Of a DNA stretch of 64,000 bases, positions 46,655-61,362 are shown in pieces (the stretch's first letter is position 1; the number at the start of each line of letters is the position of its first letter). Location of the stretch: NCBI RefSeq assembly GCF_036320965.1, contig NC_092234.1:26904148-26968147 (forward strand), read 5' to 3'. Source of the DNA: Panulirus ornatus. Taxonomy: Eukaryota > Arthropoda > Malacostraca > Decapoda > Palinuridae. Both the position numbers and the translations under genes were made by a program. Under the pieces are notes generated by a model. The model ran no database searches. It was not told where the DNA came from and worked only from the letters and a program-made list of their open reading frames with translations.

Positions 46655-48076
46655 AAATGTGGAAGAGGATGTGTGGATCAGGTGTTTGCTTTGAAGAATG
46701 TATGTGAGAAATACATAGAAAAGAAGATGGATTTCTATGCAGCATTTATGGATCTGGAGAAGACATATGATAGGGTTGATAGAGATGCTTCGTGGAAGGT
46801 TTTAAGAGTATATGGTGTGGGAGGTAAGTTGCAAGGAGCAGTGAAAAGCTTTTACTGAGGAAGTAAGGCACGTACACGAATAGGAAGAGAGGAGACTGAC
46901 TGGTTCCCAGCGAATTTCTGTCTGCGGCAGGGGTGAGTGATGTCTTCATGGTTGTTTAATTTGTTTATGGATGGAGTGGTTAGGGAGGTAAATGAAAGAG
47001 TTTTGCAGAGAGTGGCGAGTATGCAGTCTGGTGTGAATGGAAGGGCCTTGGAAGTGAGTCAGTAGTTGTTTGCCGATGATACAGCTCTAGTGGCTGTTTG
47101 TGTGAAAACTGCAGAGGTTGGTGAGTGAGTTTGGAAAAGTGTGTGAAAGGAGAAAGTTGAGAGCAAATGTGAATAGGAGCAAGGTTATTAGGTTCAGTAG
47201 GGTTGAAGGACAAGTTAATTGGGATGTAAGTTTAAGTGGAAGAAACTGAAGGAAGTGAAGTGCTTTAGATATCTGGGAGCGGACTCAACAGCTGATGGAA
47301 CCATGGAAGCGGAAGTGAGTCACAGGGTGGGGGAGGAGGTGAAGGTTCTGCGAGCGATGAAGAATATGTGAAGAGAGAAAGTTATCTTGGAAAGCAAAAA
47401 TAGGTATGTTTGAAGGAATAGTAATTCCAACAATGTTATATAGTTACGAGGCATGGGCTATAGATAGAGTTGTACAGAGGAGGGTGGATGTGTTGGAAAT
47501 TAAATGACTGTTTGTACGGAGGCGGGTGGATGTATTGGAAATTAAATGATTGTGGACAATATGTGGTGTGGGGTGGTTTGATCGAGTAAGTCATATATGG
47601 GTAAGAGAGTTGTGTGGAAATAAAAAGAATGTGGTTGAGAGAGCAGAAGAGCGTGTGCTGAAGAGGTCTGGACATATGGAGAGAATGAGTGAAAAAGGAT
47701 ATATGTGTCAAAGGTGGAAAGAAGAAGGAGAAGCTGGAGACCAAATTGAAGGTGAAAGGATATATTGAAAAAGATTTTGAGTGATCGGGGCCTGAACATA
47801 CAAGAGGGTGAGAGGCGTGCAAGGAATAGAGTGAATTGGAACGATGTGGTACGACGTGCTGTCAATGGACTGAATCAGGGTACGCAAAGCGTCTGGGGTA
47901 AACCATGGAAAGGTCTGTTGAGCCTGGATGTGGAAAGGCAGCTATGGTTTCGGTGCATTACACATGAGAGCTACAGACTGAATGTGAACGAATGGGGCCT
48001 TTTTCTCTGTATCACTAAAGGTGCCTCGCTGGAGCAAGGGATAGCGATGCTGGTGTCCGTCTTTGGGGCGGGATAG
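46655..48076 (+). pseudogene. Reverse-transcriptase pseudogene of R2
   Basis: Recognisable pieces in order are KTYDRVDRDASW, a stop directly after VKSFY (TGA), LRQG followed by a stop (the C of LRQGCVMSPW is TGA), VMSSWLFNLFMDGVVREV, and EVSQ-stop-LFADDTALVA. Several frameshifts follow before C-terminal pieces at 47,550-47,768 and 47,765-48,076. A 42-bp tandem duplication (47,482-47,523 repeated from 47,524, GGGTGGATGTGTTGG against GGGTGGATGTATTGG) falls in the region encoding RRMDVLEM. The C-terminal piece reads through NWNDVVRRAVNG without the stop seen at this point in R1, R3 and R4. It therefore preserves a longer C-terminus, which may be the ancestral state. It cannot be functional. Confidence 0.85.
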
Positions 48077-48290
48077 TGACAGGATTGGATGAAGGCAAGC
48101 AAGTATCAATATGTACATGTGTATGTATGTAATATCTGTGTATGTGTATATATATGTATATGTATGTATATGTTCATATGTATATGTATGTATATGGGTA
48201 TGTAGGCATTTATGAACATATATGTGTATGAGAGTGGATGGGCCATTCTTCGTCTGTTCCCAGGCGTAACCTGGCTGACGCGGAAAAAAA
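46655..48290 (+). mobile_element. R2: old, 5'-truncated RTE-like copy at the array edge
   Basis: Similarity to the other copies starts at about 46,661 within the reverse transcriptase (CGRGCVDQVFALKN). It runs through a decayed coding region and a 3' UTR ending near 48,290, where GGGCCATTCTTCGTCTGTT and a degraded version of the terminal stem-loop are seen. The satellite stops mid-unit immediately to its left (about 46,640-46,654) and does not resume within the window. No target-site duplication can be identified. R2 is the most diverged copy. Confidence 0.85.
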
Positions 48291-48294
48291 CGAC

Positions 48295-48445
48295 TATATA
48301 TCCTCCTCTCTCATTTTTTTTAATTTTCAAAACAAGGAACAGAGAAGGGGGCCAGGTGAGGATATTCCCTCTAAGGCTTAGTACTCTGTTCTTAACGCTA
48401 CCTCGCTATCGCGGGAAATGGCGAATAGTTTGAAAGAAAAGAAAG

Positions 48446-48447
<2 letters not shown>
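48295..48447 (+). repeat. SINE-like short repeat S2 (partial)
   Basis: The segment CCTCTCTCATTTTTTTT, then AAAACAAGGAACAGAGAAG, GGCCAGGTGAGGATATTC and CGCGGGAAATGGCGAATAG matches the right-hand two thirds of S1 (50,953-51,181). It retains the stem-loop CTCGCTATCGCGGG (48,402-48,415), which resembles the one at the 3' ends of the RTE-like elements. It ends in GAAAGAAAAGAAAG and runs into a (TA)n tract. It is non-coding, and I see no clear Pol III box A/box B, so 'SINE-like' describes size and tail only. Confidence 0.6.

Positions 48448-48507
<60 letters not shown>
48448..48507. repeat. (TA)n microsatellite
   Basis: About 60 bp of pure TA dinucleotide, between the tail of S2 and the T-run that forms the tail of R3. 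Confidence 0.97.
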
Positions 48508-51286
<2,779 letters not shown>

Positions 51287-51485
51287 TATTTTTTTTTTAT
51301 TATACTTTGTCGCTGTCTCCCGCGTTTGCGAGGTAGCGCAAGGAAACAGACGAAAGAAATGGCCCATCTCCCCCCATACACATGTATATACATACGTCCA
51401 CACACGCAAATATACATACCTACACAGCTTTCCATGGTTTACCCCAGACGCTTCACATGCCTTGATTCAATCCACTGACAGCACG

Positions 51486-53234
51486 TCAACCCCGGTATAC
51501 CACATCGCTCCAATTCACTCTATTCCTTGCCCTCCTTTCACCCTCCTGCATGTTCAGGCCCCGATCACACAAAATCTTTTTCACTCCATCTTTCCACCTC
51601 CAATTTGGTCTCCCTCTTCTCCTCGTTCCCTCCACCTCCGACACATATATCCTCTTGGTCAATCTTTCCTCACTCATTCTCTCCATGTGCCCAAACCACT
51701 TCAAAACACCCTCTTCTGCTCTCTTAACCACGCTCTTTTTATTTCCACACATCTCTCTTACCCTTACGTTACTCAATCGATCAAACCACCTCACACCACA
51801 CATTGTCCTCAAACATCTCATTTCCAGCACATCCATCCTCCTGCGCACAACTCTATCCATAGCCCACGCCTCGCAACCATACAACATTGTTGGAACCACT
51901 ATTCCTTCAAACATACCCATTTTTGCTTTCCGACATAATGTTCTCGACTTCCACACATTCTTCAAGGCCCACAGAATTTTCGCCCCCTCCCCCACCCTAT
52001 GATCCACTTCCGCTTCCATGGTTCCATCCGCTGCCAGATCCACTCCCAGATATCTAAAACACTTCACTTCCTCCAGCTTTTCTCCATTCAAACTCACCTC
52101 CCAATTGACTTGACCCTCAACCCTACTGTACCTAATAACCTTGCTCTTATTGACATTTACTCTTAACTTTCTTCTTCCACACACTTTACCAAACTCCGTC
52201 ACCAGCTTCTGCAGTTTCTCACATGAATCAGCCACCAGAGCTGTATCATCAGCGAACAACAACTGACTCACTTCCCAAGCTCTCTCATCCCCAACAGACT
52301 TCATACTTGCCCCTCTTTCCAAAACTCTTGCATTTACCTCCCTAACAACCCCATCCATAAACAAATTAAACAACCATGGAGACATCACACACCCCTGCCG
52401 CAAACCTACATTCACTGAGAACCAATCACTTTCCTCTCTTCCTACACGTACACATGCCTTACATCCTCGATAAAAACTTTTCACTGCTTCTAACAACTTT
52501 CCTCCCACACCATATATTCTTAATACCTTCCACAGAGCATCTCTATCAACTCTATCATATGCCTTCTCCAGATCCATAAATGCTACATACAAATCCATTT
52601 GCTTTTCTAAGTATTTCTCACATACATTCTTCAAACCAAACACCTGATCCACACATCCTCTACCATTTCTGAAACCACACTGCTCTTCCCCAATCTGATG
52701 CTCTGTACATGCCTTCACCCTCTCAATCAATTCCCTCCCATATAATTTACCAGGAATACTCAACAAACTTATACCTCTGTAATTTGAGCACTCACTCTTA
52801 TCCCCTTTGCCTTTGTACAATGGCACTATGCACGCATTCCGCCAATCCTCAGGCAACTCACCATGAGTCATACATACATTAAATAACCTTACCAACCAGT
52901 CAACAATACAGTCACCCCCTTTTTTAATAAATTCCACTGCAATACCATCCAAACCTGCTGCCTTGCCGGCTTTCATCTTCCGCAAAGCTTTCACTACCTC
53001 TTCTCTGTTTACCAAATCATTTTCCCTAACCCTCTCACTTTGCACACCACCTCGACCAAAACACACTATATCTGCCACTCTATCATCAAACACATTCAAC
53101 AAACCTTCAAAATACTCACTCCATCTCCTTCTCACATCACCACTACTTGTTATCACCTCCCCATTTGCGCCCTTCACTGAAGTTCCCATTTGCTCCCTTG
53201 TCTTACGCACTTTATTTACCTCCTTCCAGAACAT
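51486..53234 (-). pseudogene. R4 ORF, 3' part: reverse transcriptase (582 codons)
   Basis: Open from [11 protein letters not shown] to NWSDVVYRG. The core contains [42 protein letters not shown], the catalytic FADDTALVAD and WFGHMERM, and ends in a basic GRPNWRWKDGVKK. Two variants mark this copy: GFRNGRG and VFGLKN, where R1 (at the second site) and R3 have GFRSGRG and VFALKN. R6 shares both, which ties R4 and R6 together. The frame is the continuation of the upstream ORF at 53,255-54,613 but is shifted by one base: the T-run at 53,291-53,296 has six Ts where R1 has seven. The whole would be one endonuclease-reverse transcriptase polyprotein of roughly 950-1,000 residues, so this is a recently inactivated copy or a homopolymer sequencing error. 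Confidence 0.85.
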
Positions 53235-53254
53235 CTTTTTATTCTCCCTAAAAT

Positions 53255-54613
<1,359 letters not shown>

Positions 54614-54808
54614 ATTTAAACACCCTAATCTGAGCCTTCGAAGACGATAAGCACTCCCCGTGTGACTCCTTCTTCTGTTTCCCCTTTTAGAAAGTCAAAA
54701 TACAAGGAGGGGAGGGTTTCTGGCCCCCCGCTCCCGTACCCTTTCGTCGCCTTCTAAGACACGTGAGGAATGCGTGGGAAGTATTCTTTCTCCCCTTTCC
54801 CCAGGGAC
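54614..54808 (-). other. 5' UTR of R4
   Basis: On the minus strand it starts GTCCCTGGGGAAAGGGG and contains AAAGAATACTTCCCACG and GTGTCTTAGAAGGCGAC, both shared with the head of S1. It leads into the endonuclease frame after a TGA near 54,690. Elements of this class usually carry internal promoters in the 5' UTR. I see no TATA box or other specific promoter element to call. Confidence 0.6.
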
Positions 54809-57472
54809 CGTTATTGGATTAAGTATTAATTGATAGGGGCGCGAGAGACTTTTGGATGTTAATATGCTGAGAGGTGCAACTGGAGGGATGTCTGATCATT
54901 ATCTTGTGAAGGCGAAGGTGAAGATTTGTAGGGGTTTTCAGAAAAGAGGAGAGAATGTTGGGGTGAAGAGAGTGGTGAGACTATGTGAGCTTGGGAAGGA
55001 GCCTTGTGTGAGGAAGTACCAGGAGAGACTGAATACAGAATAGAAAAAGGTGAGAACAAAGGAGGTAAGGGGAGTTGGGGAGGAATGGGATGTATTTAGG
55101 GAAGCAGTGATGGCTTGCGAAAAGATGCTTGTGGCATGAGGAGAGTGGGAGGTGGGTTGATTAAAAAGGGTAGTGAGTGGTGGGATGAGGAAGTAAGATT
55201 ATTAATGAAAGAGAAGAGAGAGGCATTTGGACGATTTTTGCAGGGAAAAAATGCAGATGAGTAAGAGATGTATAAAAGAAAGAGGCAGGAGGTCAAGAGA
55301 AAGGTGCAAGAGGTGAAAAAGAGGGCAAATGAGAGTTAGGGTGAGAGAGTATCATCAAATTTTAGGGAGAATAAAAAGATGTTTTCGAAGGAGGTAAATA
55401 AAGTGCGTGAGACAAGGGAGCAAATGGGAACTTCAGTGAAGGAGACTACTGGGGAGGTTAAAACAAGTAGTGTTGATGTGAGAAGGAGATGGAGTGAGTA
55501 TTTTGAAGGTTTGTTGAATGTGTTTGATGATAGAGTGGCATATGTAGGGTGTTTTGCTCGAGGTGGTGTGCAAAGTGAGAGGGTTAGGGAAAATGATTTG
55601 GGAAACAGAGAAGAGGTAGTAAAAGCTTTGCGGAAGATGAAAGCCGGTAAGGCAGCAGGTTTGGATGGTATTTCAGAGGAATTTATTAAAAAAGAGGGTG
55701 ACTATATTGTTGACTGGTTGGTAAGGTTATTTAATGTCTGCATGATTCATGGTGAGGTGCCTGAGGATTGGCAGAATGCGTGCATAGTGCCATTGTACAA
55801 AGGCAAAGGGGATAAGAGTGAGTGCTCAAATTACAGAGGCATAAGTTTTTTGAGCATTCCTGGGAAATTATATGGGAGGGTATTGATTGAGAGGGTGAAG
55901 GCATGCACAGAGCATCAGATTGGGGAAGAGCAGTGTGGTTTCAGAAGTGGTAGAGGATGTGTGGATCAGGTGTTTGCTTTGAAGAATGTATGTGAGAAAT
56001 ACTTAGAAAAGCAAATGGATTTGTATGTAGCATTTATGGATCTGGAGAAGGCATATGATAGAGTTGATAGAGATGCTCTGTGGAAGGTATTAAGAATATA
56101 TGGTGTGGGAGGCAAGTAGTTAGAAGCAGTGAAAAGCTTTTATCGAGGATGTAAGGCATGTGTACGTGTAGGAAGAGAGGAAAGTGATTGGTTCTCAGTG
56201 AATGTAGGTTTGCGGCAGGGGTGTGTGATGTCTCCATGGTTGTTTAATTTGTTTATGGATGGGGTTGTTAGGGAGATGAATGCAAGAGTTTTGGAAGGAG
56301 GAGCAAGTATGCAGTCTGTTGTGGATGAGTGAGTTTGAGAAGTGAGTCAGTTGTTGTTCACTGATGATACAGCGCTGGTGGCTGATTCATGTAAGAAACT
56401 GCAGAAGCTGGTGACTGAGTTTGGTAAAGTGTGTGAAAGAAGAAATTTAAGAGTAAATGTTAATAAGCGCAAGGTTATTAGGTACAGTAGGGTTGAGGGT
56501 CAAGTCAATTGGGAGGTAAGTTTGAATGGAGAAAAACTGGAGGAAGTAAAGTGTTTTAGATATCTGGGAGTGGATCTGGCAGCGGATGGAACCATGGAAG
56601 CGGAAGTGGATCATAGGGTTGGGGAAGGGGCGAACATTCTGGGAGACTTGAGGAATGTTTGGAAGTCGAGAACATTATCTCGGAAAGCAAAAATGTGTAT
56701 GTTTGAAGGAATAGTGGTTCCAACAATGTTGTATGGTTGCGAGGCGTGGGCTATCGATAGAGTTGTGCACAGGAGGGTGTATGTGCTGGAAATGAGATGT
56801 TTGAGGACAATATGTGGTGTGAGGTGGTTTGATCGAGTATGTAATGTAAGGGTAAGAGAGATGTGTGGAAATAAAAAGTGTGATTGAGAGAGCAGAAGAG
56901 GGTGTTTTATAATGGTTTGGTCACATGGAGAGAATGAGTGAGGAAAGATTGACCAAGAGGATATATGTGTCAGAGGAATGAAGGAACGAGAAGTGGGAGA
57001 ACAAATTGGAGGTGGAAAGATGGAGTGAAAAAGATTTTGAGTGATCGGGGCCTAAACATGCAGGATGGTGAAAGGCGTGCAATTATGTGGATGTGGAAAA
57101 GGAGCTGTGGTTTCACTGCATTATTACATGACAGCTAGAGACAGTGTGAACGAATGGGGCCTTTGTTGTCTTTTCCTAGCGCTACCTCGCACACATGAGG
57201 GGAGGGGGTTGTTATTCCATGTATGGCGAGGTGGCGATGGGAATGAATAAGAGCAGACAGTGTGAATTATGTACATGTGTATATATGTATATGTCTGTGT
57301 GTGTATATATATGTGTACATTGAGATGTATAGGTATGTATATTTGCGTGTGTGGACGTGTATGTATATACATGTGTATGTGGATGGGTTGGGCCATTCTT
57401 ACGTCTGTTTCCTTGTGCTACCTCGCTAACGCGGGAGACAGCAACAAAGCAAAATAAAATAAATAAGAAAAT
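54809..57472 (+). mobile_element. R5: 5'-truncated RTE-like copy, head-to-head with R4
   Basis: R5 begins exactly where R4 ends. The first bases (CGTTATTGGATTA) correspond to ALLDY of the endonuclease C-terminus. The copy runs through linker and reverse transcriptase to a longer 3' UTR (about 57,080-57,440) than in R1, R3 and R4. That UTR contains GAATGGGGCCTTTGTTG, two CTACCTCGC motifs and the terminal stem-loop CTCGCTAACGCGGG (57,422-57,435). The tail AAAATAAAATAAATAAG is followed by (AC)n and (TA)n. The 3' UTR type places R5 with R7 in a second subfamily. Confidence 0.9.
54845..57140 (+). pseudogene. R5 endonuclease C-terminus plus reverse transcriptase, multiply broken
   Basis: The endonuclease remnant (ERLLDVNMLRGATGG, SDHYLVKAK) ends at a TAG where R4 has the Trp of STEWKK. 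Frame changes follow. The reverse transcriptase is open at 55,379-56,119 ([28 protein letters not shown]). It then has a TAG right after YGVGGK (a TTG leucine in R3/R4) and a TGA after SVVDE. The frame resumes at 56,342 with QLLFTDDTALVAD, where the catalytic box has FTDD instead of FADD. After RVREMCGNKKCD it is lost. The end of the ORF lacks about 115 nt that R2 retains (between GERRA and the region after KGLLSLD). R7 shares both stops and this deletion. Confidence 0.87.
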
Positions 57473-57473
57473 A

Positions 57474-57840
<367 letters not shown>

Positions 57841-58038
57841 TTTTTTTTTTTTTTTGCTTTGTCGCTGTCTCCCGCGTTTGCGAGGTAGCGCAAGGAAACA
57901 GACGAAAGAAATGGCCCAACCCACCCCCATACACATGTATATACATACGTCCACACACGCAAATATACATACCTACACAGCTTTCCATGGTTTACCCCAG
58001 ACGCTTCACATGCCCTGATTCAATCCACTGACAGCACG

Positions 58039-60434
58039 TCAACCCCGGTATACCACATCGATCCAATTCACTCTATTCCTTGCCCTCCTTTCACCCTCCT
58101 GCATGTTCAGGCCCCGATCACACAAAATCTTTTTCACTCCATCTTTCCACCTCCAATTTGGTCTCCCACTTCTCCTCGTTCCCTCCACCTCCGACACATA
58201 TATCCTCTTGGGCAATCTTTCCTCACTCATTCTCTCCATGTGCCCAAACCATTTCAAAACACCCTCTTCTGCTCTCTCAACCACGCTCTTTTTATTTCCA
58301 CACATCTCTCTTACCCTTACGTTACTTACTCGATCAAACCACCTCACACCACACATAGTCCTCAAACATCTCATTTCCAGCACATCCATCCTCCTGCGCA
58401 CAACTCTATCGATAGCCCACGCCTCGCAACCATACAACATTGTTGGAACCACTATTCCTTCAAACATACCCATTTTTGCTTTCCGAGATAATGTTCTCGA
58501 CTTCCACACATTCTTCAAGGCTCCCAGGATTTTCGCCCCCTCCCCCACCCTATGATCCACTTCCGCTTCCATGGTTCCATCCGCTGCCAGATCCACTCCC
58601 AGATATCTAAAACACTTTACTTCCTCTAGTTTTTCTCCATTCAAACTTACCTCCCAATTGACTTGACCCTCAAGCCTACTGTACCTAATAACCTTGCTCT
58701 TATTCACATTTACTCTTAACTTTCTTCTTTCACACACTTTACCAAACTCAGTCACCAGCTTCTGCAGTTTCTCACATGAATCAGCCACCAGCGATGTATC
58801 ATCAGCGAACAACAACTGACTCACTTCCCAAGCTCTCTCATCCCCAACAGACTTCATACATGCCCCTCTTTCCAAAACTCTTGCATTCACCTCCCTAACA
58901 ACCCCGTCCATAAACAAATTAAACAACCATGGAGACATCACACACCCTGCCGCAAACCTACATTCACTGAGAACCAATCACTTTCCTCTCTTCCTACACG
59001 TACACATGCCTTACATCCTCGATAAAAACTTTTCACTGCTTCTAACAACTTCCTCCCAACTACCATATATTCTTAATACCTTCCACAGAGCATCTCTATC
59101 AACTCTATCATATGCCTTCTCCAGATCCATAAATGCTACATACAAATCCATTTGCTTTTCTAAGTATTTCTCACATACATTCTTCAAACCAAACACCTGA
59201 TCCACACATCCTCTACCATTTCTGAAACCACACTGCTCTCCCAATCTGATGCTCTGTACATGCCTTCACCCTCTCAATCAATCCCCTCCCATATAATTTA
59301 CCAGGAATACTCAACAAACTATACCTCTGTAATTTGGAGCACTCACTCTTATCCCCTTTGCTTTGTACAATGCACTATGCACGCATTCCGCCAATCCTCA
59401 GGCAACTCACCATGAGTCATACATACATTAAATAACCTTACCAACCATCAACAATACAGTCACCCCCTTTTTAATAAATTCCACTGCAATACCATCCAAA
59501 CCTGCTGCCTTGCGGCTTCATCTTCCGCAAAGCTTTCACTACCTCTTCTCTGTTACCAAATCATTTCCCTAACCCTCTCACTTTGCACACCACCTCGACC
59601 AAAACACACTATAATCTGCCACTCTATCATCAAACAACTTCAACAAACCTTCAAAATACTCACTCCATCTCCTTCTCACATCACCACTACTTGTTATCAC
59701 CTCCCCATTTGCGCCCTCACTGAAGTTCCCATTTGCTCCCTTTTCTTACGCACTTTATTTACCTCCTTCCAAACACTTTTATTCTCCCTAAAAATTAATG
59801 ATACTCTCTCACCCCAACTCTCATTTGCCCTTTTTTCACCTCTGCACCTTTCTCTTGACCTCCTGTCTCTTTCTTTTATACATCTCCCACTCAATTGCAT
59901 TTTTTCCCTGCAAAAATCGTCCAAATGCCTCTCTCTTCTCTTTCACTAATACTCTTACTTCTTCATCCCACCACTCACTACCTTTCTAATCAACCCACCT
60001 CCCACTCTTCTCATGCCACAAGCATCTTTTGCGCAATCCATCACTGATTCCCTAAATACATCCCATTCCTCCCCCAACTCCCCTTACTTCCATTCCTCTC
60101 ACCTTTTTCCATTCTGTACTCAGTCTCTCCTGGTACTTACTCCTCACACAAGTCTTCCTTCCCAAGCTCACTTACTCTCACCATCCTCTTCACCCCAACA
60201 TTCACTCTTCTTTTCCGAAAACCCATACAAATCTTCACCTTAGCCTCCAGAAGATAATGATCAGACATCCCTCCAGTTGCACCTCTCAGCACATTAACAT
60301 CCAAAAGTCTCTCTTTCGCACGCCTGTCAATTAACACGTAATCCAATAACGCTCTCCTGGCCATCTCTCCTACTTACATAAGTAACTTATGTATAATCGC
60401 GCTTTTTAAACCAGGTATTCTCAATCATAATAAT

Positions 60435-60506
<72 letters not shown>

Positions 60507-60513
60507 TATAATA

Positions 60514-60545
<32 letters not shown>

Positions 60546-61200
60546 ATTATATATATATATATTATATATATATATCTCCAACTTACATACGTATACTTAT
60601 GTATATCTCGCTTTTTAAACCAGAGTATTCCCAATCACCAGTCCTTTTTCAGCACATAAATCTACAAGCTCTTCACCATTTTCCATTTACAACACTGAAC
60701 ACCCCGTGTATACCGATTATTCCCCCAACTGCCATATTACTCACCTTTTGCATTCAAATCACCCTTCACTATAACCCGGTCTCGTGCATCAAAACCACTA
60801 ACACACTCATTCAAGCTGCTCCCAGAACACTTGCTCTCATGATCTTTCTTCTCATGCCCAGGTGCATATGCACCAATAATCACCCATCTCTCTCCATCAA
60901 CTTTCAGTTTTACCCATATCAATCTAGAATTTACTTTCTTACACTCTATCCACATACTCCCACGACTCCTGTTTCAGGATTAGTGCTACTCCTTCCCTTG
61001 CTCTTGTCCTCTCACTAACACCCTGACTTTACTCCCCAACATTCCCAAACCACTCTTCCCCTTTACCCTTGAGCTTCGTTTCACTCAGAGCCAAAACATC
61101 CAGGTTCCTTTCCTCAAACATACTACCTACTCTCTCCTCTTTTTCTCATCTTGGTTACATCCACACACATTTAAACACCCTAATCTAGCCTTCGAAGACG
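58039..61200 (-). pseudogene. R6 endonuclease-reverse transcriptase, fragmented
   Basis: Readable pieces are the C-terminal half of the reverse transcriptase (58,039-58,977; CVMSPWLFN, FADDTSLVAD, WFGHMERM, NWIDVVYRG), KAYDRVDRDALW with GFRNGRG (59,011-59,244), the linker (59,697-59,924), the endonuclease C-terminus with SDHYLLEAK (60,137-60,364) and the GDLNAK region (60,737-60,955). The break at about 58,945 is one missing C relative to R4 (CACACCCTGCC against CACACCCCTGCC). Breaks farther right are nearly all one-base losses or gains, many in short homopolymers. I would not count these as true inactivating mutations without read support. Confidence 0.8.
60427..60575. repeat. Imperfect (TA)n inside the R6 endonuclease
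   Basis: TA-rich tract interrupted by AATA and AATTA steps, at the position corresponding to 53,883-54,026 in R4. The duplicated flank CGCTTTTTAAACCAG is present on both sides. Confidence 0.93.
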
Positions 61201-61362
61201 ATAAGCACTCCCCGTGACTCTTATCTTCTGTTCTCCCTTTTAGAAAGTCAAAATACAAGGAGGGTGAGGGTTTCTGGCCCCCTCGCTCCCGTACCCTTTC
61301 GTCGCCTTCTAAGACACGTGAGGAATTGCGTGGGAATATTCTTTCTCCCCTTTCCCCAGGAC

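Larger units (their letters stand above)
57841..61362 (-). mobile_element. R6: RTE-like copy, duplicate of R4 in its 5' two thirds
   Basis: The T-run at 57,841-57,855 is its poly(A) tail, the 3' end is at 57,856, and the stem-loop is at 57,871-57,884. Its 3' third (to about 58,930) is clean sequence more like R3 than R4 (CAAAGC tail, CERRKLRVNVNK). From about 59,040 leftward in the gene (rightward in the window) it carries the R4-specific variants GFRNGRG and VFGLKN and the same (TA)n site, and the 5' UTR ends at 61,362. That second part is dense in single-base indels. R6 is therefore a mosaic, by gene conversion or by assembly. Confidence 0.85.

Noticed and set aside
46121..46858. Fusion gene of satellite peptide and reverse transcriptase at the array/R2 junction
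   Set aside because: The open frame runs by chance from a stop-free satellite frame into the truncated, decayed R2 coding remnant and stops after VKSFY.
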